From Planctomycetaceae bacterium (GTDB lineage: Bacteria; Planctomycetota; Planctomycetia; Planctomycetales; Planctomycetaceae), in NCBI GenBank assembly GCA_024742875.1, contig JANSXP010000048.1, positions 1 through 58,687 on the forward strand: DNA of 58,687 bases. The letters are read 5' to 3'. The notes under the pieces were generated by a model. The model was not told where the DNA came from, searched no databases, and saw only the letters and a list, made by a program, of their open reading frames with translations. Positions 8,801-17,894 of the stretch are shown piece after piece. The translations under genes and the position numbers were made by a program. Within the stretch, counting starts at the first letter, position 1; each line of letters begins with the position of its first letter.

Positions 8801-9817
8801 ATGAGCAACCCCCAACCCTCCGGGTCGACGCCCGTGTCGACAGCCACCGCACAAACTGCGGTGGAACCTGTCAACTGGTGGCCTGATGCGTCCCTGGTGG
8901 GCGTCGCTTTGATCTGGGGCATCAACATCCCGATCATGAAGAACGGGCTGGAAGATGTGAACCACTATTTCTTCAACGCCGTGCGGCTGGCCGTGTCGGT
9001 GGTGGTCCTGCTGTCGTTTGCCCTGTGGGAACGCGCCCGCGGCAAACGCATGAGTGCGGACCTGCCAAAGCGAAAGATTGTCGTCTACTCGCTGATTGTC
9101 TCGGCGCTGTACCAGTGGCTGTTCCTGATGGGCATCGACAACACCACGTCCGGCAACACAGCGCTGATTATTTCGACCATTCCTATGTGGACCGCGCTGC
9201 TGGCCCGCATGGTTCTGAAAGACAAACTGGCGCTGATGTCGTGGTGTGGTCTGCTGGTGGCGCTAACGGGAACAGTCGTCGTCGCCCTGCAGAAAGGTGA
9301 TGTGAGTGCCAACGCCGAGCACTTAACCGGCAACCTGTTCATTCTGGCGTGCGCCATCGCCTGGGCGGCCGGCACGGTTTACAGCCGACCTATGCTGACA
9401 CAAATATCGCCCATACAGCTGTCCGGCTATGCGGCCGCCATGTCGCTGCCCCTGCACCTGTATCTGGGATTCAGTAACGGCCGCGCCGACCTGCCTGCCC
9501 TGCAGTCAGTGAATCTGTGGCTGATTCTCCTGTATTCGGGCGTGTTGTCGACCGGTCTGGCCCTGCCGATGTGGAGCTTTGGCGTACGTCATGCCGGCCC
9601 CGCGCATGCGGCCATCATGCAGAACATGGTGCCGGTGATCGCAATTATCGCCGCCTGGCTGACTCGAGGAGAAACGGCAACCGTGCCGCAACTGGTCGGC
9701 GGGGGTCTGATTCTGCTCGGACTGTTTGTGATGCGACGCGGGAGGAGCCGGCGGGAAAAAGCAGAACGCATCGCCAGGCAGAACGCAGAGCACGGCAACG
9801 GGCAGGGGGCCGGATAG
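8801..9817 (+). CDS. EamA/DMT-family transporter
   Basis: A 338-residue integral membrane protein with ten predicted hydrophobic helices arranged as two EamA repeats. The first repeat contains LVGVALIWGINIPIMKNGL and VRLAVSVVVLLSFALW. The second starts near residue 180 (LFILACAIAWAAGTVYSRPM) and ends with the typical AAIMQNMVPVIAIIAAWLTRGE and LVGGGLILLGLFVMRR pattern. DMT-superfamily members export amino acids, nucleotide sugars or other metabolites, but substrate cannot be inferred from sequence. The N-terminal 30 residues are polar and cytosolic. The tail is basic, as usual. The start ATG at 8801 has only a weak upstream purine run. Confidence 0.85.
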   Translation: MSNPQPSGSTPVSTATAQTAVEPVNWWPDASLVGVALIWGINIPIMKNGLEDVNHYFFNAVRLAVSVVVLLSFALWERARGKRMSADLPKRKIVVYSLIVSALYQWLFLMGIDNTTSGNTALIISTIPMWTALLARMVLKDKLALMSWCGLLVALTGTVVVALQKGDVSANAEHLTGNLFILACAIAWAAGTVYSRPMLTQISPIQLSGYAAAMSLPLHLYLGFSNGRADLPALQSVNLWLILLYSGVLSTGLALPMWSFGVRHAGPAHAAIMQNMVPVIAIIAAWLTRGETATVPQLVGGGLILLGLFVMRRGRSRREKAERIARQNAEHGNGQGAG

Positions 9818-9935
9818 CGGTCCGCCCAAAGCGGGTGCCCATTCCAGCGGATACGATGGTCCGGGGGTCTGGTGCGAGGGTTTGCTGGCGCTCAATCCGA
9901 GCTGCGCTGCCCACCTGCACGCGCCCAATCATCAC

Positions 9936-10952
9936 TCACGACAGTTCAACAGCCTGCTGCGAACGCGCCGACAAATCGAGCGCGTCGCAGACGCGCTGCG
10001 TCTGCACAGACAGATCGCCCCAGGCATGATTCGTCCGGCCTTCGCGAATCATGCGGCAAAAGGCCTCCACCATGCACTCCTCCTGCGGTTTGCCGGGAAC
10101 CACAAACTCCCGCGCTTCGCCGTCGTTGTCGTGCACCCGGAAACGCGGCTTTTCCGGCTTCCACGGCCTGGTGAAATCGTCACAGACGAGATTGTGAGTG
10201 CTGCCGGCAATTTCAAACCAGCGACGACGGACCGTGTCGAAGCCGCATTCGATGGTAAGCATGCAACTGTCTGCAAACCAAAGGAACGCGTTCATGCGTG
10301 TGTCGACATCATTGTGCCACTGTGCAACCGCCTGAACTTTCGTCGGTTGTTCATCCAGCAGCAGCAAAGCGGCTCCCACGCAGTACCAGCCCAGATCCAG
10401 CAGTGAACCGCCCCCCATCTCACGATGCAGCCGCAGGTTTTCCATTGGCATTTCATCCCACCGAAAGGTAAACACGGCTGTCATCTGACGGATATCTCCC
10501 AGCTCACCGTCGCAGACCAGTTCGCGAATACGGTCGGCGCGGGGAGTGTGGTACCACATCACACCATCGAGCAGCACGACACCGGCAGCGCGACACGTGT
10601 CGACCATCTGCCGGGCCTCGTCTTCGTTGCGGGCCAGCGGTTTTTCACACAGCACGTGCTTGCCGGCCGCGGCCGCTTTCTGCGTCCACTCCAGGTGCAG
10701 TGACGGCGGCAGGGGGAGATAAACAGCGTCGATTTCCGGATCATCCAGCGCCGCCTGATAGCTGTCGTAGCGGCGGGGAATTTCAAACTCGTCTGCAAAA
10801 GCTTCCGCCGACGCCATTGATCGACTGGCAACGCCCAGCAGCTGGGCGCCGGTGGCCGCGTGAATGCGGGGCGCCAGTGTGCGGGCAATTTTGGCCGTGC
10901 CGATGATGGCAAAACGCACGGGAGATGATTCCAGGGACTGTTCGTAAGACAC
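9936..10952 (-). CDS. Gfo/Idh/MocA-family NAD(P)-dependent oxidoreductase
   Basis: A 338-residue cytosolic dehydrogenase-like protein. The N-terminal Rossmann fold shows RFAIIGTAKIART near residues 13-25, and the diagnostic EKP motif occurs in KHVLCEKPLARNEDEA at about residues 98-113. The second half is the alpha/beta substrate domain, with GGGSLLDLGWYCVGAA where the family keeps its G-G-x-x-x-D-x-G signature. The glycine-rich loop reads GTAKIA rather than the classic GxGxxA. That variant is seen in trans-1,2-dihydrobenzene-1,2-diol dehydrogenase-like and glucose-fructose oxidoreductase-like members. Substrate is probably a sugar or cyclitol derivative, not determinable here. The start is GTG at 10952. 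The gene sits 27 nt downstream of the large haem protein on the same strand and may be co-transcribed with it. Confidence 0.85.
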   Translation of the reverse strand: MSYEQSLESSPVRFAIIGTAKIARTLAPRIHAATGAQLLGVASRSMASAEAFADEFEIPRRYDSYQAALDDPEIDAVYLPLPPSLHLEWTQKAAAAGKHVLCEKPLARNEDEARQMVDTCRAAGVVLLDGVMWYHTPRADRIRELVCDGELGDIRQMTAVFTFRWDEMPMENLRLHREMGGGSLLDLGWYCVGAALLLLDEQPTKVQAVAQWHNDVDTRMNAFLWFADSCMLTIECGFDTVRRRWFEIAGSTHNLVCDDFTRPWKPEKPRFRVHDNDGEAREFVVPGKPQEECMVEAFCRMIREGRTNHAWGDLSVQTQRVCDALDLSARSQQAVELS

Positions 10953-10979
10953 AAAAGAGCCTTTGGCACAGGGAAACGA

Positions 10980-13900
10980 TTACTGAGCGAGATACCGCAG
11001 CAGGTCGAGCAGCTGCTGTTGTGTCATTGTCGTTGCGAGGTTGGCCGGCATTAACGACAGCGCAGATTCCTGCATTTCTTCGATGGCCGCACGCGAGACA
11101 TCCACCGACTCGCCTTTGGTGTTGATCAGCAGCAGCTTCAGTGGGTCAGTCGTTTCCCGGACAATTCCCGTCATCACGCGTCCGTCCTGCATCTGCAGCA
11201 CGGACGTGCGAAACGCGCGATCCATATTGCGATTGGGGTACAGAATGTCTTCCAGCATCCGCGCGGCGCCGCGACGACCGATGCCGTCCAGCTGTGGTCC
11301 CGCTTCGCCACCGGCTCCCCGCAACTGATGACACGACTTGCAGTTTTTTTCAAACACTGCTCGGCCATCGGCCGCCTCACCTTCGCCCAGCTTCCAGCGG
11401 GTCAGCAGGCGGGTGGCCAGTTCTTCTGCGCTGGTATCCGGTGGAGGCAGTTGTCCAATGACCGCATTCAGCCGGGCGCGAAAACTGTCATCGTGATTGG
11501 CAATCTGCTCCACAAGCCGCGCGTCCCGCAGGACGTCCGCCTGGCCCGTCGATTCGAACAACTCCATGAGCAGGCGAGCCCCCTGTTCACTGGCCGCCAG
11601 TTTCATCGCCAGTGTGCTTCGGGCAGCGGCCGACAGTTCCTTCATCACATCCCGAATCACGGCCAGATCAGAATCGGACTCTGCGTCACTCGTCTGTGCG
11701 TCCGTCAAACAGTGTCGCACGATCAGCTGCACGGCCGACTCATTCGTGCGTCCTGAAGCCAGCAAATCCGCCAGCGGCAGCAGTTCGCGTTTTTCGCGAA
11801 CGGTCAACAGAATTTGTGCACAGAGGCGGCGAATGTCACCGTCCATCTGCCCCGCCTGCAGCAGCTGTCGTACGACGGACAGGTGCAAAGCCGTCGCAGC
11901 GGACCCTGCGTCAGATTCGGTCCGCAAAATCTCCAGGGACGTTTTCACCAGAGCCACCTGCTCAACCGGCAGCAGCGACTGTGACACCACCCGCGGGTTC
12001 ACGCGGCCGATCGCAATCCACGCATAAGCGGTCTGAGTCAGACCGTCCACCACCTCAAGGTAGCCGTAGCGCCCCGTGAACCGACCGGATTGCAGTGTCA
12101 CACGACTGGCCGTGTCGTTGCGGGGGGCCACCACGGAGTCGATTTCCTGTCCGGACCGGGCATCCCGCAGAACGATACGGTTGTCGGGCATCGGTTCATC
12201 CTGAGGAAAGCCAAGGTGACCACACACCTCAACCTCAAGCGACAGCGGCATGACGAATGACGCCGAACGCAGCAGTCCGGTGGCTGACTCGCCGGACGGC
12301 AGACTGCTCAGGAAGCTGGCCCGGGGCAGATCGGGACCGGGTTGTCTGAGTTCCATGCCCCATTCCGCCGCCGAACCGTCCCACTGATAGCGGCCCCAGT
12401 CGGCCTCGAACAGTCGCGCGTCCTGCAGCGTGCGCGTGGCCTGAGCCAGACTCCATGCCGAGAATCCGGCTGGGCTCAACTGGCGATCCGCGCGAAACGC
12501 GCCACTCATCGCCAGCCACAGTCCTGTCGACAGGGACTGCGAATCGGGAGGCAGCGTCTGCAAAAAGGCAAACAGCTGCGCTGCAGTCCGGGCGTTCATG
12601 TTATCTGCCGTGTGGCGGGCCACCGCCAAAGCGGACGCTTCATCCAGCGCCCCGCTCTGCAGCAGCAGTACGCCCAGCTGCGCGGCGTCGGGCCCCCGCA
12701 GACTCGGCAGCACACTGGCCAGAGGCTGACAGGCGGCCGCCGGAGGAGCGGCGGAGGCAAACCACTGCAGAATATCGGGTTCCTGAAACTGACTTTTCAA
12801 AGCGATCCGCAGAGCGTGCTGCTGATGGACATCATGAGCGGGACACACAACCAGCGCGTTGACCAGTTCTTTGGCCGTCTCAACCGACCGCAGCGATATG
12901 GCCGCATGACCGGCCGCGCGGCGCACCAGTGGCGATTCGTCTCGAAGTCCGCTTTTGAGCAGTTCCGGCAACGTGGCACGCTCTGCAAATTCTGCCAGCA
13001 CACGCATCGCGTGCACCCGTGTTCGCGGTGTGCCCAGCTCAAACGCTGATGCGAGTGTGGCGGCATCCAGCGCCTGCAGTCGCTGCAGAATCCACAGCAA
13101 CTGCGGTGCGTCCGTCTGATCGCCACCAGCGGCAGCTGACAGCGACTGCGTCAGTTGCTGCCTGACGGCGGCGACAGCAGCGTCGCCAATGCGATCCACG
13201 ATCTGATCGGCCGCGTGCTGACGAATCGGGCGGCTGCCGCTGGCAAGCGACGCAAGCAGCGCCGCAGAGTCCGCCTCACGCAACAGCGGCGATGTGGCTG
13301 CGGACGCTCCCTGATAACTGATACGCCAGATCCGCCCCCGTGACTGATCACGTCCGGGATGATCCAGGGGCACCTCATAGTGTCCGATGATGCGGTTGTA
13401 GAAGTCGGCCACGTACAGCGCCCCGTCCGGTCCGACCTGAATGTCGACCGGACGAAACCAGGGATCTGATGACACCAGAAAATCGGCCTCTTCCTGCATT
13501 TGAGCCGAAGCCCCCGTCCGGACCAGTGAGTTACGATGCACGCGGCTGGTCATCACGTTTCCGACAAAAAAGTCGTCGTGGTATTCGGCAGGAAACGCGC
13601 TGCTCTGATACTGGCACAGGCCGTCAATGGCGGTGGAGCCGTGCAGATGTTCCATTACCGGTGGCACATAGCCCAGACCATCGTGCGGCTTGCCAAAACT
13701 CTCGTAGTAGCCGCCTTTGAGCAGCAGGCTGACAGGTTTGGTGTGGCAGTCAGAATTCCACACATCGCCATACTCGTCAATCGTCATGCCAAACGGATTG
13801 ACCTGCCCATGTGTGAGGTGTTCGATCCGCGAACCGTCGAGCCGGATACGATACGTGTTGCCACTGTTCATCTGCACCTGGTGCCCGTCACCACCAGACA

Positions 13901-14609
13901 CTTTCGACTGGTTGTTAAATCCGTGGCAGCAGTACAGCCAGCCGTCAAAGCCGCGGCGAAAGGCGTTGTTCATGCCGTGGGTATCGCGCGTGGTATCAAA
14001 CGGACCGTAGAGCACGGTCTGCTTGTCGGCTTTGCCGTCGCCATCCGTGTCTTCCAGAAACAGGATGTTCGGAATACTAAAGACCACGCAGCCGTTGCGC
14101 CACGGATACAGGCCAATGGGAATATTCAGGTTGTCAGCAAACGTGGTGATGCGATCAGCCGTGCCATCGCCGTCGGTGTCTTCCAAAACGCGGATGGTGT
14201 CGGTCCCCTGGCCCTCCGCCGGATGCGGATAGGCATTGGACCCGGTCACCCACAGGCGACCGTCGGCATCAAACGCCATATTCAGGGGTTTCTGGATGTC
14301 GGGTTCCGCGGCAAACAGGGTAACCTGAAAGCCTTCCGGAACGGAAAACGTCTGCTGCTGTGCGGCGGGTGACAATGGCTCGGTCGTCCGCACGACGGCT
14401 GCGAACGGATCGTCGGTCTGCTGTGCCGACAACGAAACGGGCAGCAGCAGAACAATCCATGGAACCCAGGCGACAGGCCAGACAGGGGCGCACGGACGCT
14501 GCACGGGTTGCGTGGCGAATTCAGCAGGGGAGTGAGGATGTGGCACGGACGATCTTCCTTGCAGGCGGCACAAACAACTCGGCCCTGCGGCGGACGATGG
14601 CTGCAGCAC
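10980..14609 (-). CDS. PVC-type haem-binding CxxCH protein (large secreted dehydrogenase-like protein)
   Basis: A very long exported protein (up to 1,209 residues) of a planctomycete/verrucomicrobial family. After a hydrophobic signal (WIVLLLPVSLSAQQ) comes a sugar-dehydrogenase-like propeller with calcium-type loops (DTDGDGTADRI, DTDGDGKADKQ). A HEAT-like helical region of short Ala/Leu repeats follows at about residues 450-700, then a beta-rich region. A C-terminal cytochrome c domain has CKSCH at about 1090-1094 and a likely distal Met in SLMPAN near 1187. It probably passes electrons from an oxidised organic substrate in the periplasm. The true start is uncertain. The ATG at 14609 puts about 45 polar residues before the signal peptide, and there is no closer ATG, so a GTG near the hydrophobic stretch is likely. 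Confidence 0.8.
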   Translation of the reverse strand: MLQPSSAAGPSCLCRLQGRSSVPHPHSPAEFATQPVQRPCAPVWPVAWVPWIVLLLPVSLSAQQTDDPFAAVVRTTEPLSPAAQQQTFSVPEGFQVTLFAAEPDIQKPLNMAFDADGRLWVTGSNAYPHPAEGQGTDTIRVLEDTDGDGTADRITTFADNLNIPIGLYPWRNGCVVFSIPNILFLEDTDGDGKADKQTVLYGPFDTTRDTHGMNNAFRRGFDGWLYCCHGFNNQSKVSGGDGHQVQMNSGNTYRIRLDGSRIEHLTHGQVNPFGMTIDEYGDVWNSDCHTKPVSLLLKGGYYESFGKPHDGLGYVPPVMEHLHGSTAIDGLCQYQSSAFPAEYHDDFFVGNVMTSRVHRNSLVRTGASAQMQEEADFLVSSDPWFRPVDIQVGPDGALYVADFYNRIIGHYEVPLDHPGRDQSRGRIWRISYQGASAATSPLLREADSAALLASLASGSRPIRQHAADQIVDRIGDAAVAAVRQQLTQSLSAAAGGDQTDAPQLLWILQRLQALDAATLASAFELGTPRTRVHAMRVLAEFAERATLPELLKSGLRDESPLVRRAAGHAAISLRSVETAKELVNALVVCPAHDVHQQHALRIALKSQFQEPDILQWFASAAPPAAACQPLASVLPSLRGPDAAQLGVLLLQSGALDEASALAVARHTADNMNARTAAQLFAFLQTLPPDSQSLSTGLWLAMSGAFRADRQLSPAGFSAWSLAQATRTLQDARLFEADWGRYQWDGSAAEWGMELRQPGPDLPRASFLSSLPSGESATGLLRSASFVMPLSLEVEVCGHLGFPQDEPMPDNRIVLRDARSGQEIDSVVAPRNDTASRVTLQSGRFTGRYGYLEVVDGLTQTAYAWIAIGRVNPRVVSQSLLPVEQVALVKTSLEILRTESDAGSAATALHLSVVRQLLQAGQMDGDIRRLCAQILLTVREKRELLPLADLLASGRTNESAVQLIVRHCLTDAQTSDAESDSDLAVIRDVMKELSAAARSTLAMKLAASEQGARLLMELFESTGQADVLRDARLVEQIANHDDSFRARLNAVIGQLPPPDTSAEELATRLLTRWKLGEGEAADGRAVFEKNCKSCHQLRGAGGEAGPQLDGIGRRGAARMLEDILYPNRNMDRAFRTSVLQMQDGRVMTGIVRETTDPLKLLLINTKGESVDVSRAAIEEMQESALSLMPANLATTMTQQQLLDLLRYLAQ

Positions 14610-14953
14610 AGGGCCGCAGGCAAGCGTCTTGCAGGCATGACGGGAACGCAGACCACGCCCCCGACGGGCAACCGCAGCAGACGATCCTCAGGCTCTGCCT
14701 GGCCAGACAAAGACGCTGCACGGTTAACGAATTGCACGTCCCCTGTATTTTGCTCGGTTTCGACCGCTCAGACCAGCACTTGAACGAGGCAAATTGCAGG
14801 AATTCAGTGACGTCGTGGGGAGTTGCCCAGACAAATTCGTTCTAATGATGAGAGGCGCCGCCGGAGTTGAAGTCGTTCGCGTCATGCGGATCGCATCAGC
14901 GGGAAGACGCCCTTCCGCCAGGTTTGGCCGTCGGTTTCCGGATCAGACTTACG
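14610..14953. other. Gene-free divergent intergenic region
   Basis: About 340 bases lie between the haem-protein gene and the methyltransferase gene. Open frames here have no recognisable features. A plus-strand frame is open from 14867 into the methyltransferase and could add 29 residues if the upstream ATG is used. No clear promoter or repeat was seen. Confidence 0.4.
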
Positions 14954-16252
14954 ATGAATAACGTCAGTGGGGCACTTCCAGAAGAACTGCAGTCACGTCT
15001 GAACGACGTGGCCCGGCGGATGGATATCGATGAGGAGGAACTGCTGGTTTCACTCATTGAAAGTGGCCTGGAAGATAGTGAAGCTGCACTTACGAAGCGT
15101 TCTCGCCCGGAACCGCCACAACTGTTTCCCAATCAGGATGTCACGGACGACCACCCCATGAGCCCGCAGGACACCAAGCTGCCGTTTTCGTTCATCGATC
15201 TGTTTTCCGGTATCGGTGGCCTGCGTCTGGGCCTGGAATCTGTCGGTGGTCGCTGCGTCTTCTCGTGCGAGAACGATCGCCACGCGCAGAAAACGTACGA
15301 AAGCTGGTTCGGCGAAAACCCGGCCGGTGACGTGGCCGAACTGTCCTCCAGTGGCGCCATACCCGACCACGATCTGCTGGCCGCCGGCTTCCCCTGTCAG
15401 CCGTTCTCCATCGCCGGCGTATCCAAAAAGAACAGCCTTGGCCGGGCACACGGTTTCCGGGATCGGACCCAGGGCACGCTGTTTTTTCATCTGGCGGAAA
15501 TCATCGACCGCAAACGTCCGCCGGTGCTGCTGCTGGAAAACGTCAAGAACCTCAAGTCGCACGACCGTGGTCAGACGTGGAATACCATTCGAGGCACACT
15601 GGAAGAGCTGGGTTACAGCGTCTTCAATCGCATTATTGACGCCGCCGACTACGTGCCCCAGCACCGCGAACGCATCTTCATCATTGGCTTTGCCAAAGAT
15701 GTGTTTGGAGAGGAGCCCGACTTCCTGTTTCCCGCCATTCCCGAAGGGCCTCGCCCCCGCCTGCGGGACATCCTCGAACGCAGCGTCGATCCTAAGTACA
15801 CCCTGTCTGACAAGCTGTGGAACTACCTGCAGGCGTATGCCGAGAAACACCGCAAACGCGGCAACGGCTTCGGCTGCACGGTGGCCAAACTGGGCGGCAC
15901 GACGCGAACACTCAGTGCTCGCTACCACAAAGATGGTTCGGAAATCCTGATCCCCCAGCGAGGTCGCAACCCGCGTCGACTGACACCGCGCGAAGCCGGT
16001 CGGCTAATGGGCTTTCCGGAAGAACTGGTCAGCCGCAAAGCGCAGGTGGTTTCCGACACGCAGGCCTACCGCCAGTTTGGCAATGCCGTGGTGCCCATCG
16101 TGATCTCAGCCATCGCCGAGCAAATCGTGCGTACCATGCGGGATGTCGTCGTCTCGCAGTCGGCCAATGGCTGCATTCTGAAAGCCGGCACCACACCGCA
16201 GAAAGAATCGAGCGCTCTGGCGTCTCAGCTTGGTCGACGCAAGCCGCGGTAG
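14954..16252 (+). CDS. DNA (cytosine-5-)-methyltransferase, Dcm-like
   Basis: The 432-residue protein carries the C5-methyltransferase motifs in order. Motif I is FIDLFSGIGGLRLGLE (about residues 80-95), motif IV is FPCQPFS with catalytic Cys148, motif VI is LLENVKNLKSHD, motif VIII is QHRERIFIIGF, and near the end come VSDTQAYRQFGNAVV and LTPREAGRLMGF. Several blocks read almost like Escherichia coli Dcm (VSKKNSLGRAHGF, RTLSARYHKDGSEILI). That suggests, by inference only, methylation of the inner C of CCWGG. Like Dcm it has an extra N-terminal region of about 75 residues. No restriction endonuclease or Vsr repair nuclease gene is adjacent, so it looks like an orphan enzyme. The start at 14954 fits the family better than the ATG at 14867, but neither has a strong ribosome binding site. 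Confidence 0.9.
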   Translation: MNNVSGALPEELQSRLNDVARRMDIDEEELLVSLIESGLEDSEAALTKRSRPEPPQLFPNQDVTDDHPMSPQDTKLPFSFIDLFSGIGGLRLGLESVGGRCVFSCENDRHAQKTYESWFGENPAGDVAELSSSGAIPDHDLLAAGFPCQPFSIAGVSKKNSLGRAHGFRDRTQGTLFFHLAEIIDRKRPPVLLLENVKNLKSHDRGQTWNTIRGTLEELGYSVFNRIIDAADYVPQHRERIFIIGFAKDVFGEEPDFLFPAIPEGPRPRLRDILERSVDPKYTLSDKLWNYLQAYAEKHRKRGNGFGCTVAKLGGTTRTLSARYHKDGSEILIPQRGRNPRRLTPREAGRLMGFPEELVSRKAQVVSDTQAYRQFGNAVVPIVISAIAEQIVRTMRDVVVSQSANGCILKAGTTPQKESSALASQLGRRKPR

Positions 16253-16326
16253 TACCGCGATCGACAGATGCGATCGACACAGGCGATCGGGTGAGTTGAT
16301 GTGGTGACGCAGACGACTGACTGCCG

Positions 16327-16752
16327 CTAGAGTTCTCTGCGTCGACAGCGACGATCGTACCATTCGATGGCCAGCCACACGGCCGCGCACACGCTTAGCA
16401 GCAGACGATGACGCACGCCCACCATCAGCCGTCCGGCCCCGGTGAGAATCGTCATTCCCGGAGCAGGTCGCAGACAGTCAAACTGCCGCAGATCCTGATC
16501 AGACGGCTCGAACACCCAGCCAGCTTCGAGCGCGTCCACCGGTGGCATGGTTTCCAGCGTCCACATGTAAACGCCCGCATTGGCCGTGGCGAACGCCAGT
16601 CCCGAGCGACAGTTGACCACAGAAAACGGGCGGCTGAGCACATCGCCCGTGACGAGCACGCCGGTCGACCACGACACCAGCCACAGCACCACCACCAGCA
16701 GCATCAGCGTGCGGGCCAGAAGTTTCAGGAAAAATCGGGTTAGTGCACGCAT
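16327..16752 (-). CDS. Hypothetical membrane protein, two transmembrane segments
   Basis: A 141-residue protein I do not recognise. It has a basic N-terminus followed by a hydrophobic segment at about residues 13-35 (LARTLMLLVVVLWLVSW), a mainly polar middle of about 75 residues that would face outward, and a second hydrophobic segment near residues 112-128 (HRLLLSVCAAVWLAIEW). The tail is short and basic (YDRRCRRREL). Small two-span proteins of this layout are common next to other planctomycete membrane genes. It converges on the methyltransferase gene and is divergent from the DUF4190 gene. Confidence 0.6.
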   Translation of the reverse strand: MRALTRFFLKLLARTLMLLVVVLWLVSWSTGVLVTGDVLSRPFSVVNCRSGLAFATANAGVYMWTLETMPPVDALEAGWVFEPSDQDLRQFDCLRPAPGMTILTGAGRLMVGVRHRLLLSVCAAVWLAIEWYDRRCRRREL

Positions 16753-16900
16753 CAGTCAGAACAGTCTCCGCCAACATCGCTCGATGTTTCGCCGCAAATC
16801 CCGCCCGGATTTCTGCCAGGATTTCCTGTTCTGCGACGAATAACGGCTGCCGGCCAGGGTCGGAACAGACGGAGCCTTTCCAAGCGCCACGGACCATCAT

Positions 16901-17860
16901 ATGCGATACGAAGACGCCCCTCATCCTTCCTGCCGGGAAGCTCGGCCGCAAAAACACTATCAATCGGCGCGATACGCGCCCCGTCCCTCCGCACTCGCCA
17001 TTCTGAGCGTGCTCTCGGGAATCCTGTCATTTCCGATGATGTGCCTTCTGGTGCTGTCACTGCCGTTTTCCGTCTTTGCCATCGTCGCCGGCCACATGGC
17101 CCGGGGCGTCATTCGCTCTGAGCCCAATCGTTACGCGGGCACAGAAATGGCCACCGTGGGACTGCTGTCCGGCTACACCACCCTGATTCTGATGGGCGGC
17201 GGCCTGTTGTTTCTGGCGGCGGCCGCCACCTCCTCGAAAGTCATTACCGTGAACACGGGCAGTCGTTCGTCGACCGGACAGACACTTCTGGACGACGCCC
17301 TCGGCCAGTTGATGAACGGCAGCGGCGTGGCCTCGTTTGGCGTCAGTACGGCCGACCACGATGCCAACAGTTTGGCGCGACACTACATCGATTCGCTGCA
17401 CGTGCGGGACGAACTGGAGTTTGGCCAAACGGGCGAGAGCGAAAACATCCCCCCGCGAGAGTACCGCGTCTACGTGCGACTCAACGCCGACAGCGTTGCG
17501 TATCTTGTCCGGGTGCCTGAGTTTGACCGCTTCACCGACGAAGCCCGCGAAACCCTGTTTCAAACCTGCTGGACGATCGCTCAGCGTTCGGTCGACCATA
17601 TCCTGCCTTCCGGAAGTGACGTGGGTGTCGGCATCTACTCCGACGCCGGCGTGGAGAATGTCCTGATTGGCAAAACGGTGCCTGAACAGTCCGCCGAATC
17701 CGGGCTCAAAAAACAGCACCGCAAAGAAAAGTCTCTGGCCGTGTTTTTTAATGTCCCGGATCGGCAGACGGGTCCTGCTTCCCGTGGCTCCGCAAAAGAC
17801 TCGCAACCGATTGACATCCGACGCGACTCCCGGCCCGACCTTCCCGCCGAAATGGGATAG
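16901..17860 (+). CDS. DUF4190 domain-containing membrane protein
   Basis: The first 105 residues contain two hydrophobic hairpins matching DUF4190: ALAILSVLSGILSF... followed by VFAIVAGHMARGVIRS, with the family's GHxAxxxI pattern, then GTEMATVGLLSGYTTLIL. The remaining 200 residues form a soluble domain with no family I recognise. It is probably extracytoplasmic or cytosolic depending on helix count. DUF4190 is a membrane-anchoring module of unknown function. The gene converges with the Prc-type protease gene, with only 34 nt between the two stop codons. Confidence 0.7.
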   Translation: MRYEDAPHPSCREARPQKHYQSARYAPRPSALAILSVLSGILSFPMMCLLVLSLPFSVFAIVAGHMARGVIRSEPNRYAGTEMATVGLLSGYTTLILMGGGLLFLAAAATSSKVITVNTGSRSSTGQTLLDDALGQLMNGSGVASFGVSTADHDANSLARHYIDSLHVRDELEFGQTGESENIPPREYRVYVRLNADSVAYLVRVPEFDRFTDEARETLFQTCWTIAQRSVDHILPSGSDVGVGIYSDAGVENVLIGKTVPEQSAESGLKKQHRKEKSLAVFFNVPDRQTGPASRGSAKDSQPIDIRRDSRPDLPAEMG

Positions 17861-17894
17861 CGGCCGGCCACGTCAGTTGTGCGGCGGTCAGCGT

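Noticed and set aside
17057-17806. A minus-strand open frame of 249 codons opposite the DUF4190 gene
   Set aside because: The plus-strand frame carries a recognisable membrane domain; the antisense product has none.
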